DNA of 64,000 nucleotides from an uncultured Candidatus Melainabacteria bacterium (GTDB taxonomy: Bacteria; Cyanobacteriota; Vampirovibrionia; Gastranaerophilales; Gastranaerophilaceae): assembly GCA_934754425.1 (NCBI GenBank), contig CAKVIN010000004.1, positions 65,393 to 129,392 on the forward strand, read 5' to 3'. This document shows, one piece after another, positions 42,919 to 52,323 of this stretch. The notes beneath the pieces were generated by a model. That model ran no database searches and was not told the DNA's origin. It saw only the letters and a program-made list of their open reading frames with translations. The stretch's first letter is position 1. Each line of letters opens with the position of its first letter. Made by a program: the position numbers and the translations under genes.

Positions 42919-45900
42919 ATGTACATTGCGCCAATTATCACAAAACAATATTTGCATAAAAACATAGGTTTTAAAGGAAATGATTATTTTCCGACAGAAA
43001 AAGAATTGTTAAACGAAATTCGTAAAGGTGGTCTTGATGTAAACCAGATTTATGATGATGATGGAGAAACACTATTTCAAAAAATCATAAAAAATAATTA
43101 CATATCAGCTGTGTCTTATTTAACAGCAAAACCTTCATCAAGAGCACGCATTATTAATTTTTCCAACAATGGAATGTCACCTTTAGATTATGCAAAAAGT
43201 GATGAAATGCGCTCTTTGTTATTATCACGTGGCGCTCAAAAGATTGAACGACAAAATACTCCAAACCCTACACGACCAAAGGAAACGAATGTTGCAGATG
43301 CAAGAGAAACTGCTGCAAGAATTTATGTTGAAAATCCGATTAAAGTTGCTCCAAACCAAATGCGACCTACAGGAGAAATATTACCAACAGAAGCTTCAAA
43401 ACAAATAGAAGAAACTAAACCAATTGAAACTCCTATATCCGTTACAACGCCACAAGAAGCACAAACTAAAAATGCACAAGAAGTAGATTTCTTCAATTCG
43501 TTTGATGAAATTGAAGACGAACCAACAACTATTGAAAGCTCTTCGGATACAACGTCTAAAGAAACAACAAACCTTCCTGAATACAAAGAATATACTCACT
43601 ACAAAACAAATCCTAATATAAAATCATTAGACGATATTATCGGCATGGAAAATATTAAACAAGAATTAAGAGAAAATATTATAATTCCAATCAAAGATAG
43701 TACAAAAAATAAATTATGCGAAATTGATAATTTGTCTTTACCTAACGGAATTTTATTCGCTTCTCCTAATGGAACAGATTCTATGGTAAGTGCTTTAGTG
43801 AATGAAACGGGATTACCTGCTCTGCAAATTCATTCAATGCAAGAATTAGCCCCAATGATTGCAGATATTGAAAAAAATTACAAAGAAAAAGGAATTAAAA
43901 CAATTGTAGTTGCATCAAATTTTAACAACATGTATACAGAAGATAATAACAGCGAACAAGTTGAAAGAAATAAATTTGCAAATATTTTAAAAAATTGTTC
44001 AGCAAAAGGAATGTTATTCGTTGCGACAACAAAAGACAAGGCAAGTATTGGAGATACATTTATACATGCCGGACTTATTGATAAAGTTCTCACCTTACCT
44101 TGTTCAAATTCAGAAGACCGACAAGAATTCATACGTCAAAAAATTAACGATAAAAAAATATTAGCCCCATTAACCGATAATTTAGAAGAAATTACAAGTT
44201 CTACAGAAGGCATTCCTTTCTCAGAAATTGAAAAAATCTTAAATGAAACCGCAAGAACATCAATTTCTCGTGGTGAAATTGAAGAAATCATGCCAATTTT
44301 TAAAGAACAATTGGCGGAATACACAACAGAAAAAGGTCTGACTCCTATTGATGATTTTAACAGAACATCAGCTTACGACACACCGGAATTCAAAAGAACT
44401 CCAATAACAGCAGATGACCCGACTATTGATGATTTAGGTGGCATGCCGGAAATCAAAAAAAGATTAAATGAAATGTATATCGAACCTATGCAAAAACTTG
44501 ATGAGTTGTATGCCGAATTAGGAAATGATGCTTTGCCTGATGGTGCGATATTCTACGGTGAACCGGGGAACGGTAAAACTTACACAGCCAAAGCGTTAGC
44601 AAAAACTTTGGGTTTACCTTTCTATGAAACAAAATTATCTGATATTGGTACAGCTTTTGTTCATGAAGAAGGAAAAGCGTTTAAAAAATTGGCAGACCAA
44701 TTGAATAAAAAATTCCAAGAAACAGGTGAGCGTTCTGTTTGGTTCTTGGATGAATTTGAATCATTAGGCGGTGAGCGTAATGGAAGTGCACAGCATAATA
44801 AAGAATTGACTGATGCTTTGTTGCAGGAACTAAATAATCCGGCTCAACGTGGTTTTATCCTGATTGCTGCTACAAACGACTTAGATAGCGTGGATTCTGC
44901 TCTTAAACGTCGTGGAAGATTAGGTAATTGGATTCATTTCAGCAATCCGACATTTGAAGAAAGATACGACGTAATTAAAAAATCACTGGAAAAATCTCCT
45001 TCAACCAGAGAACTAACTAAAGATGATAATTATCTTAGAGAAATTGCGAAAGATTTTGACGGAATGTCAATGGCTTCAATTACTTCTGTATTAAAGGATG
45101 CAAAAAGACAAATGATTCTTAGAGGCACTGATTTCCGACAAGCTATAGAAAATTGTAAAGCGATTAATAATGAAAGAATGATGGGTGAATTCTGTAATAA
45201 ATCAGGACTTAAACAACATCAATATAATGAGTGGGATTTCCAATCTTTAGACGAATTAGGTGGAATGCAAAAAGTTAAAGAACAATTACAAGAGTCAGTT
45301 ATTGATGTTTGGAACCCTGAAATTAGAGCTGCATTACTTGCAAATAAAAGACGACTTCCGGGTGGTGTGATTTTATACGGCCCACCTGGGACTGGTAAAA
45401 CGACTATTGTTGAAACTTTAGCAAGACAAATGGACGTACCTTTATATAAAATGGATTATTCTTCAATCAATGATTCTCAATATATCCACCAAATATCAAA
45501 ACATATTGTTGAAATCTTTGATAGACTGGAATTACAGGCAAAAATTTTGAAAAAACCGGTTATGCTCTTTTTTGATGAAGCAGAAAGATTTTTCCCTAAT
45601 TTTGCGGAACGACATCAAATAGAAGAGGTTAATACGTATAAAGATAAGATGAATAATGCTTCAATGAATGGCATTATTCTTGTTGGGGCAACTAACTATA
45701 TAGATAAAGTAAACCCTGAAATCACAGGTAACCCAAGACGTATGGGAACAAAAATCGAAGTTGATAATCCTGATGAAAATGATAGAAACAACTTGTTCCA
45801 AAAATCTTTACTTAGCTTGCCGATTTTTGCCGGAGTATTGACCGTTGCACACTGTCAAAAACTTGCAGAAATTACAGAAGGTTGGTCAATAGGTCAAATC

Positions 45901-45999
45901 GCAGATACCATTGATAAAGTTATCACCCAAGCGATTAAGAAAAAAGAAAATATAGAATTTGAAACAATGCTTAACGCTTTCAAAAAAAGGATAATATAA
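42919..45999 (+). CDS. Triple AAA+ ATPase with ankyrin-like N terminus and IGFKG motif
   Basis: 1026 residues. After KNIGFKGNDYF comes an ankyrin-like part (about 30-105), an acidic linker (about 110-225), then three AAA domains. AAA1 (about 235-480) is degenerate: Walker A reads SPNGTDS (282-288), no Lys. AAA2 has GEPGNGKT (547-554), Walker B LDEFES and an arginine-finger-like NDLDSVDSALKRRGR. AAA3 has GPPGTGKT (821-828) and FFDEAERF. It looks like a Cdc48/FtsH-type unfoldase. Start of a run of related genes with the same N-terminal motif. RBS AAGGAAG. Confidence 0.8.
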   Translation: MYIAPIITKQYLHKNIGFKGNDYFPTEKELLNEIRKGGLDVNQIYDDDGETLFQKIIKNNYISAVSYLTAKPSSRARIINFSNNGMSPLDYAKSDEMRSLLLSRGAQKIERQNTPNPTRPKETNVADARETAARIYVENPIKVAPNQMRPTGEILPTEASKQIEETKPIETPISVTTPQEAQTKNAQEVDFFNSFDEIEDEPTTIESSSDTTSKETTNLPEYKEYTHYKTNPNIKSLDDIIGMENIKQELRENIIIPIKDSTKNKLCEIDNLSLPNGILFASPNGTDSMVSALVNETGLPALQIHSMQELAPMIADIEKNYKEKGIKTIVVASNFNNMYTEDNNSEQVERNKFANILKNCSAKGMLFVATTKDKASIGDTFIHAGLIDKVLTLPCSNSEDRQEFIRQKINDKKILAPLTDNLEEITSSTEGIPFSEIEKILNETARTSISRGEIEEIMPIFKEQLAEYTTEKGLTPIDDFNRTSAYDTPEFKRTPITADDPTIDDLGGMPEIKKRLNEMYIEPMQKLDELYAELGNDALPDGAIFYGEPGNGKTYTAKALAKTLGLPFYETKLSDIGTAFVHEEGKAFKKLADQLNKKFQETGERSVWFLDEFESLGGERNGSAQHNKELTDALLQELNNPAQRGFILIAATNDLDSVDSALKRRGRLGNWIHFSNPTFEERYDVIKKSLEKSPSTRELTKDDNYLREIAKDFDGMSMASITSVLKDAKRQMILRGTDFRQAIENCKAINNERMMGEFCNKSGLKQHQYNEWDFQSLDELGGMQKVKEQLQESVIDVWNPEIRAALLANKRRLPGGVILYGPPGTGKTTIVETLARQMDVPLYKMDYSSINDSQYIHQISKHIVEIFDRLELQAKILKKPVMLFFDEAERFFPNFAERHQIEEVNTYKDKMNNASMNGIILVGATNYIDKVNPEITGNPRRMGTKIEVDNPDENDRNNLFQKSLLSLPIFAGVLTVAHCQKLAEITEGWSIGQIADTIDKVITQAIKKKENIEFETMLNAFKKRII

Positions 46000-46006
46000 T
46001 GCGTAG

Positions 46007-46037
46007 GTCGTGTTGAATAACAATTGTTCAACACAAC
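46007..46037 (+). promoter_or_regulatory. Leader hairpin H1
   Basis: GTCGTGTTGAA / TTCAACACAAC stem 38 bases before the ATG at 46075; followed by the same A-rich AAAAAGATTAACGCAAAAAGG leader as its two later copies. Confidence 0.6.
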
Positions 46038-46074
46038 AAAAACAAAAAAGATTAACGCAAAAAGGAAAAAGGAA

Positions 46075-46872
46075 ATGAGAATCCAACAAATACAAAATAA
46101 TAATACAAATTTTCAAGGGCTTGGACATAAACTTGTAAGAATGCAAAAAATCCAAGAAGGAGAAAAAATAGCTCAAAGATTTACTGAAAATGTGATACAA
46201 GAAAATAAAAAGCAAGTTGCACAAAAGGTAAAACAGCCAAATAAAGAGTGGTATGATAATTGGTTTAACGGTTATATAAACAATTCGGTGCAAAAAACAG
46301 AAGTGGTTATATCAGAAGCAACCTCCACTATGAAAAATATATTAGGAGTTTTATCAAATCGTGTTGTTCAAAAATCAAAAGGCAAAAACCTTGATTCAGA
46401 ATTTATAATTAATACAATTAATTATTTGATTAATGAAGCAAAACCGGAAGAAAAATCTACTATTATTCAAAAAATGTTACAATTGCCAAAAATCGATTAT
46501 AACAGAGTTGATAAAAATGATATTTCAATCTTAGAACATATCTTGAATGCAGAAGATTTTGAACTTTTAAATTTAGTAAACAAAACACAACTCAATTATT
46601 ATCCGCCATTAGACTATACATATGAAAGAATTGAGAATGATGAATTTAAACAAGAAGTTGATAAATTAAATTTAAATTTTAAGAATTTAAAAGATGCTGT
46701 AAAAAGTGAGAATTTGGATGAAATAAAATCTCTTATTGATGATTTTGTATCTCCATTTTATAAGCGAGAAGTTCAAGGAAAAGAACTAACCGAAATTGCA
46801 CTAGATTCTAAAAGTGTTATTTTTTATGATGACTTTACACAAATCTATGACCCATTTCTTTCATTTATTTAA
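46075..46872 (+). CDS. NFQG-motif protein with shared C-terminal module, paralogue 1
   Basis: 265 residues. N terminus MRIQQIQNNNTNFQGLGH. Residues about 20-105 are a charged, coiled region; about 112-260 is the shared module (YLINEAKPEE, IDYNRVDKNDIS, ILNAEDFELL, LDYTYERIENDEFK). The module looks like ankyrin-derived helical pairs. In-frame TTG at 46024 gives a longer frame, but AAAGGAAAAAGG and the conserved leader set the ATG at 46075. Function unknown. Confidence 0.75.
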   Translation: MRIQQIQNNNTNFQGLGHKLVRMQKIQEGEKIAQRFTENVIQENKKQVAQKVKQPNKEWYDNWFNGYINNSVQKTEVVISEATSTMKNILGVLSNRVVQKSKGKNLDSEFIINTINYLINEAKPEEKSTIIQKMLQLPKIDYNRVDKNDISILEHILNAEDFELLNLVNKTQLNYYPPLDYTYERIENDEFKQEVDKLNLNFKNLKDAVKSENLDEIKSLIDDFVSPFYKREVQGKELTEIALDSKSVIFYDDFTQIYDPFLSFI

Positions 46873-46884
46873 AAATACAAATAG

Positions 46885-46915
46885 GTCGAGTTGAACAATT
46901 TTCATTTAACATGAC
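46885..46915 (+). promoter_or_regulatory. Leader hairpin H2
   Basis: GTCGAGTTGAA / TTTAACATGAC, copy of H1 before the second paralogue, 26 bases before its ATG. Confidence 0.55.
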
Positions 46916-46940
46916 AAGAAAATCAAAAGGAAAAAGGAAA

Positions 46941-48329
46941 ATGAAAATCCAACAAATACAAAACAATAATACAAATTTTCAAGGCTTGTATGGAAATAAA
47001 AAAGTATTGAAAAAATTAACTCCTGAAATATTACAAAAAACAGGTATTCAAGAATGTGCTGACAAGTTTGAAGTTCTGGTAAAAGGAGAACACGAAGACT
47101 CATTTATTCATAGATTATTCAGACATTATGGAAAACCAATGTGTCAAGTAGGAGAAGATATAACAAAAGGAAAGAATGGAAAATTTACTATAATAAAACC
47201 TTTAACATATCAAAAAGATATCTCACGCTTGAAAGATGGTGAACTTTTTGAAGATGTCAAATGGCACATTTCTGTCTGGTTTATGGAGTTAAAACGCTAT
47301 AATACAATATATCAATATATACAGGAAGGAAAAATAGATAAATCTATGTTTGATTTCAGACAACTATCAAAGATTCTTCCTGAAAAAGAATACTTAGAGT
47401 ATGTTGAATCAACTTTGATGCCAAAATATTTTGTTCAAGATAAAGACGGCAATACACCATTACATAAGGCAGATCCTCAAGAAATGCGTGATGCGGTTGA
47501 TATATTGAAATTAAAGCCTCAAAACTTACTGAAAGCTTGTTTAATTAAAAATAAAGAAGGAGAACTGCCAATTCATAATCCTACAATTATGAACAGTTCG
47601 TATATACAATATCATCTTATGAAAAATCTAGAATGTTATCCTCAATATATAAAAACAATTTTTGAAACACCTAATAACGAGGGAAAAAACTTAGTAGATT
47701 CTTTAGTTTCAATTACAAAAAATGACAGTTATGATGAATATGCAAGTAAGTTGCTTCAAAGGTTTGCAGAACAATTAAATAAAAAAATAGATACAGAATT
47801 TAATTTTGAGAATATAATGAAAATTTTAAAAGTTGCATATATGCTATCTTCTTATGGTTTGTCAATAAATCGTACCAATAATATCAGTAAAATCATTGGT
47901 TTTGCAATTAATGAAGCAAAACCGGAAGAATATAAAACTATAATCGAAGAATTGAGAAAAATTCCGAATATAGATTATGATAAGGCTGACGAAAATGGAA
48001 TTTCAGTTATAGAGCATGTCATGAATGCTGAAGATATGAATTTTATTGAACTTTTAAGCAAAAAACCTATTATCTATCGACCTGAACTTGATTATGCATA
48101 CGAAAGAATTGAGAATAAAGAGTTCAAGGAAAAAATTGATAGTTTATTATTTGATTTTAGAGATCTTGAAAAGGCTGTAAAATTAAATTCCGCAGAAGCA
48201 ATTAAGTTAATAGCGGACTCTCCACTATATAAAAGATATTATAATGGTGAACAATTGCAGGAATTGATTTACAAATACGGAAATCCTAAGTTAGAAGCAG
48301 AATGCAAAGATTATCTTTCAAAAATGTAG
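46941..48329 (+). CDS. NFQG-motif protein with shared C-terminal module, paralogue 2
   Basis: 462 residues. MKIQQIQNNNTNFQGLYG, then a variable part (about 20-310) with ankyrin-like tracts such as DKDGNTPLHKADPQEMRDAVDIL and NKEGELPIHNP, then the shared module (about 316-455). ATG 46911 is 10 codons upstream inside hairpin H2; the ATG at 46941 follows AAAAGGAAAAAGG and matches the paralogues. Conserved IECADKF-like QECADKFEVL follows the motif, also in paralogue 3. Confidence 0.8.
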   Translation: MKIQQIQNNNTNFQGLYGNKKVLKKLTPEILQKTGIQECADKFEVLVKGEHEDSFIHRLFRHYGKPMCQVGEDITKGKNGKFTIIKPLTYQKDISRLKDGELFEDVKWHISVWFMELKRYNTIYQYIQEGKIDKSMFDFRQLSKILPEKEYLEYVESTLMPKYFVQDKDGNTPLHKADPQEMRDAVDILKLKPQNLLKACLIKNKEGELPIHNPTIMNSSYIQYHLMKNLECYPQYIKTIFETPNNEGKNLVDSLVSITKNDSYDEYASKLLQRFAEQLNKKIDTEFNFENIMKILKVAYMLSSYGLSINRTNNISKIIGFAINEAKPEEYKTIIEELRKIPNIDYDKADENGISVIEHVMNAEDMNFIELLSKKPIIYRPELDYAYERIENKEFKEKIDSLLFDFRDLEKAVKLNSAEAIKLIADSPLYKRYYNGEQLQELIYKYGNPKLEAECKDYLSKM

Positions 48330-48337
48330 AATGTGAG

Positions 48338-48368
48338 GTCGAGTTGAACAATTTTCATTCAACACGAC
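48338..48368 (+). promoter_or_regulatory. Leader hairpin H3
   Basis: GTCGAGTTGAA / TTCAACACGAC, 44 bases before the ATG at 48413; copy of H1 and H2. Confidence 0.6.
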
Positions 48369-48412
48369 AAAAACAAAAAAGATTAAAGCAAAAAGGGAAA
48401 AGGAAAAAGGAA

Positions 48413-49909
48413 ATGAGAATTCAACCAATACAAAATAATAATACAAATTTTCAAGGAATATATTATGAAAAAAAACTCCGAAAATTATTAACACCAGAAG
48501 TTTTGGAACAAACAGGAATTAAAGAATGTGGTGATAAATTTGATGTACTTGTTACTTCTGAACCAAAAAAAGAATATACAAGATGGGGTTCTAGGATTAT
48601 TGACGAAATCTATGTCCGAGTAGGAGAAATGATTGACTCTTGTATATCTTCGGAACCGGAATTGATGGGAGTATTGGGTGATAGATACACGCTAAAAGAA
48701 CTTTTACATGACGGCAGATTATTAAAAACAAATTTTGATAGAAAAATGGCAAAAGAATGTTCAGGACGTCAATTATGTGAATATGTAAAATCAGGTAGAA
48801 TAAATCCTATTTATATTGATATCCAAAAAATGCGTATGACTTTTCCTTGGCAAGATAGTGTTAAAATAATTGACGACTTGCAGGAACAACAACTTATAAA
48901 AGATGAAAAGGGCAATTTGCCTTTACACAAAGCCAGAACAGGGGATGATTTCTATAGGACAAACGAAATGTTTCATAACAATCCTTTAGGTTTAGCACAA
49001 ATATACCTAACTCCAAATAATAATGGAGAATTGCCAATTAACGATTATCACGTATTTAAAGATTTTGAACTTCAAAAAGACATATTTCATGCTTTGCGTA
49101 ATACTCCTAAGGAACGTGTTAGTGTATTCACAGCAAAGACGAGTGATGGCAAAAGTTTGCTTGATAATTTAATAAAAAATCAAAGAGATATTTCTCACAG
49201 AAAAGAAATTGAAGATATGATAACTGAAATTTTACACGATTCTGTGAACAAAATTCCTGAATCTGAAATAAGCATAGAAACTGCAATAAAAATTTTGGAA
49301 AATCTGGATGAAAGAAAAGATAATGGAAATATTCTCAATTTTGAAAATATATTAATCGATATCGTAAACTTTTTGATAACAGATGCTAAGCCGGAAGATA
49401 AACAAAAGATTGTAACAAAACTGAAAAATATTTCTGGAATAGATTATAACAAAACTGATAAAAATGGAATTTCTATTGCCGAATATATAATTAATGCGGA
49501 AGATATGGATTTAATAGAGCTTCTGAACGGAAAACAGCGCATTTTATATTATCCGGAATTAAATTATGCCTACCAACAAATCGAAAATCCTGAATTCAAA
49601 GCTAAAGTTGACGATTTAAAATTTGAATTTCCTGACATAGAAGATGCTATTAAAATTGGTTCCTATAAAAGCATTAAATTACTTGAAAGACAGTTTTTAT
49701 CACCATTATTCAAAAAAGAATATAATGGAAAAAATTTAATCGTTAGTGCAATGAAATATGACAATGCAGATTTTCTAAAATTATTCTTAAAAAATTACGG
49801 AGAAAGCATATGTAATGATTTTAATTATGATGAATGGTTCGCATATCGCTCTGGTGCGAAAAAGAAAAATCAAGCGTACACAGATTTCTGGCAATTTGTA
49901 ATGAAATAA
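48413..49909 (+). CDS. NFQG-motif protein with shared C-terminal module, paralogue 3
   Basis: 498 residues. MRIQPIQNNNTNFQGIYY, then LLTPEVLEQTGIKECGDKFDVL (close to paralogue 2), a variable middle with KGNLPLHKA and NGELPIND ankyrin-like turns, and the shared module (about 316-480: ITDAKPEDKQ, IDYNKTDKNGISIAEYI, NAEDMDLIELL). Long in-frame extension upstream is ignored for the conserved leader. A polybasic end (AKKKNQAYTDF) is present. Confidence 0.8.
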   Translation: MRIQPIQNNNTNFQGIYYEKKLRKLLTPEVLEQTGIKECGDKFDVLVTSEPKKEYTRWGSRIIDEIYVRVGEMIDSCISSEPELMGVLGDRYTLKELLHDGRLLKTNFDRKMAKECSGRQLCEYVKSGRINPIYIDIQKMRMTFPWQDSVKIIDDLQEQQLIKDEKGNLPLHKARTGDDFYRTNEMFHNNPLGLAQIYLTPNNNGELPINDYHVFKDFELQKDIFHALRNTPKERVSVFTAKTSDGKSLLDNLIKNQRDISHRKEIEDMITEILHDSVNKIPESEISIETAIKILENLDERKDNGNILNFENILIDIVNFLITDAKPEDKQKIVTKLKNISGIDYNKTDKNGISIAEYIINAEDMDLIELLNGKQRILYYPELNYAYQQIENPEFKAKVDDLKFEFPDIEDAIKIGSYKSIKLLERQFLSPLFKKEYNGKNLIVSAMKYDNADFLKLFLKNYGESICNDFNYDEWFAYRSGAKKKNQAYTDFWQFVMK

Positions 49910-49959
49910 AAATTTTGTTAAACTGTAACAAAAAGATTGACGCAAAAGGAAAAAGGAAA

Positions 49960-50691
49960 ATGAAACTTCAATCAATACAAAATCATAATACAATGAATAC
50001 AACTAAAATAAATACAATTAATTTTAAATCTAATGAACATAGAGAAGCAGAACTTCGTGAACTTAGACGACTCAGAGAAGAACGTAAACTAGAAGAACGT
50101 AAACGACAAGAAGAACAATTGTTGAATAAAATACAATATCCTGAATTAGATAATCCAATGAGTACAAAAATGGCCGGATTTTTATCAAAATTCACCTGCG
50201 CTATTCAAAACGCATCTGAGCATAATGTTATGGAATTCTTTGGAGATGAAGAAACAGCAAGCAATTTAAGAAAAAAACTTTCTCCAACTTGTCAAGCTGA
50301 CAGCAAAATACTAAGAGAAGAAGTTCAAAAAATGGAAGAACTTAAAGACCCTGTTATGACACTTATTTGTGCTAACAGAATGAAGAAATTCGTACCTAAA
50401 AAAGGAATTTTATCAGAAGAGCAACACAAAAACTTTATAGAAGGAATTAAAGAAACAATTTCTACTATCGTAAGAAGTTCAAATTTAGATAAATTTGAAG
50501 CAGAAGATAAAGCCACTATTTTAGAAATGGTTCAGAAAATAGAAAGCTCTGATTCCGTTGATTTTGGAATAGAAAAACAATTAAAAGCACTTGTTGATAA
50601 ATTGAACGCTAAAAAACTTAAAAGAGGTTTTATTCCACCGGTACAAGTGAGAACTCTTGTTGGTGATAAAATAAAAAAATTATGGAAGTAG
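49960..50691 (+). CDS. NFKS-motif coiled-coil protein in the paralogue array
   Basis: 243 residues, MKLQSIQNHNTMNTTKINTINFKSNEH. Residues about 30-65 form a strong Arg/Glu coiled coil (ELRELRRLREERKLEERKRQ). The rest is helical and unlike the shared module. The start is set by AAAAGGAAAAAGG and a shorter form of the leader. It may be a scaffold or an immunity-like partner of the array; that is guesswork. Confidence 0.7.
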   Translation: MKLQSIQNHNTMNTTKINTINFKSNEHREAELRELRRLREERKLEERKRQEEQLLNKIQYPELDNPMSTKMAGFLSKFTCAIQNASEHNVMEFFGDEETASNLRKKLSPTCQADSKILREEVQKMEELKDPVMTLICANRMKKFVPKKGILSEEQHKNFIEGIKETISTIVRSSNLDKFEAEDKATILEMVQKIESSDSVDFGIEKQLKALVDKLNAKKLKRGFIPPVQVRTLVGDKIKKLWK

Positions 50692-50697
50692 ATTAGA

Positions 50698-52323
50698 ATG
50701 AAAGTTTTATCAATCAATAATTATAATATTAGTAATAATCAAAGTTTTAAAGCGAAAAATATTAAAAAAGAAATATCAAAAGTTAATGGTAAACAAACTT
50801 TTGATAAATTAGAAAAAAAGTCAAATAAAATCCCCCCAAAAATCTTAGCTGTTCGAAACGGTTGTTTAATCACGGGAGGAGTTTTTGGGTTAGCAGCGGG
50901 GCTTCAGATGTTAAATGTGGCGCCATTAATACTTTTACCGGCAGTCGGAATTATCGCAGGTTTGTGTTATACTTTGACTTCAATTAATTTTAATGCCCAT
51001 TCTAAAAACAAGATTTATTCAACAGATGATAAAACAAAACAAAAAATAAAAGATATTAAAGAAGTAAAAAATGATAATCCGATTGTGGCGCAAAAGCCGG
51101 AAGCAGATAGATTCGCCGGCATGAATTTAAAAGAAATTATTGATACTAATGATTCTAATCTTATAAAAGATGCAATAATAGCCGGTAAAATTGATTTAAC
51201 AAAAATACCCTTACAAACTTTTAATTTTAAGTTAAATAATGCGGATTATGAAGAAGTTATTAATTATTTTGTAGAATCTATAAAGACAGGAATTGATGAA
51301 AATAGACAAACTCTATTACACAAATGTGATGCAAAACAAGCTAATACTATAATATTGAATTTATGGCAGTATCCGGAAGTGGTGGCAGAAATGATAACTG
51401 CTAAGGATATTAATGGAGAAATGCCTATACACAAATATATTAATGATGATTACTCAGAAGAAAATTTTGAAAATATAAAACAATTTCACTATGCTTTGCA
51501 CTCAGAAGATCAGTTAAATTATCAAACATTGTTAACAGTTTTTGAATCAAAAAATTCAAAAGGAGTTAGTGCAAAAGATTGGCTGAAAGAACATTGTCGC
51601 AGAGAAAAAAAACAAGGACATTGTTACCCATTCTCGGAAACTTTACTTAGTCTTTTACGCTATGCAAAAAAGGATTATGAAAAAGAAACCGGTAAGGAGT
51701 ATCAGCCATTTATTCCGGTATCTGATTTAAAAAGAAAAGCTTATGTTACAAGCTTAATTAATATGTCTAGTGAAATGAACTATGACAACATTATGCAAAT
51801 TCTAAATGATAAAGAAGTACAAAAAACAAATGGGCTTGATTTGAATTTGGATGAAAATTATACTGCAGAAATTATAGAATATCTTATTAATAATGCTAAT
51901 ACCAAAGAGAGTGCTAAAATTGTTGCAAAACTAAAAACACTTAATCGTTTGGATTATGATAAAGTTGATAGAAATGATATATCGGTGATTGAACTTATTA
52001 TGAATGCAGAAAATGACATGTTACTTGAACTTGTTAAAAATAATACATTCAAATATCGACCGGAATTGGATTATGTTTATAATAATATCCAAAATTCAGA
52101 ATTTAAAGAAAAAATTAAAAAGTTGAAGTTTGATTTTGTTGAATTAAAAAACGCTGTAGAAATGTTATCTGCGGAAAAATTAGAAAAATATATAAGTCAC
52201 TCGGATTCACCTTTGTATGACAAAAAAATACACGGTCTGGAAATGCAAATTCCTAATTATATAATAATGCGTAGTAGCTTCTTTTATAAGTATAATGAGT
52301 TTTATTTTAGACTTTTTTCATAA
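50698..52323 (+). CDS. FKAK-motif protein with membrane segment and shared module, paralogue 4
   Basis: 541 residues. N terminus KVLSINNYNISNNQSFKAKNI; hydrophobic part about 58-98 (GGVFGLAAGLQMLNVAPLILLPAVGIIAGLCYTL) gives two membrane helices; then ankyrin-like tracts (LLHKCDAKQANTI, NGEMPIHKYI) and the shared module (about 391-535). Starts 6 bases after the previous stop, so it is translated with it. Unlike the others it should sit in a membrane. Confidence 0.8.
   Translation: MKVLSINNYNISNNQSFKAKNIKKEISKVNGKQTFDKLEKKSNKIPPKILAVRNGCLITGGVFGLAAGLQMLNVAPLILLPAVGIIAGLCYTLTSINFNAHSKNKIYSTDDKTKQKIKDIKEVKNDNPIVAQKPEADRFAGMNLKEIIDTNDSNLIKDAIIAGKIDLTKIPLQTFNFKLNNADYEEVINYFVESIKTGIDENRQTLLHKCDAKQANTIILNLWQYPEVVAEMITAKDINGEMPIHKYINDDYSEENFENIKQFHYALHSEDQLNYQTLLTVFESKNSKGVSAKDWLKEHCRREKKQGHCYPFSETLLSLLRYAKKDYEKETGKEYQPFIPVSDLKRKAYVTSLINMSSEMNYDNIMQILNDKEVQKTNGLDLNLDENYTAEIIEYLINNANTKESAKIVAKLKTLNRLDYDKVDRNDISVIELIMNAENDMLLELVKNNTFKYRPELDYVYNNIQNSEFKEKIKKLKFDFVELKNAVEMLSAEKLEKYISHSDSPLYDKKIHGLEMQIPNYIIMRSSFFYKYNEFYFRLFS

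Noticed and set aside
46911..46940. ATG at 46911 as start of paralogue 2
   Set aside because: It lies inside the right arm of the conserved hairpin H2; the ATG at 46941 matches the ribosome-binding leader and N terminus of the other paralogues.
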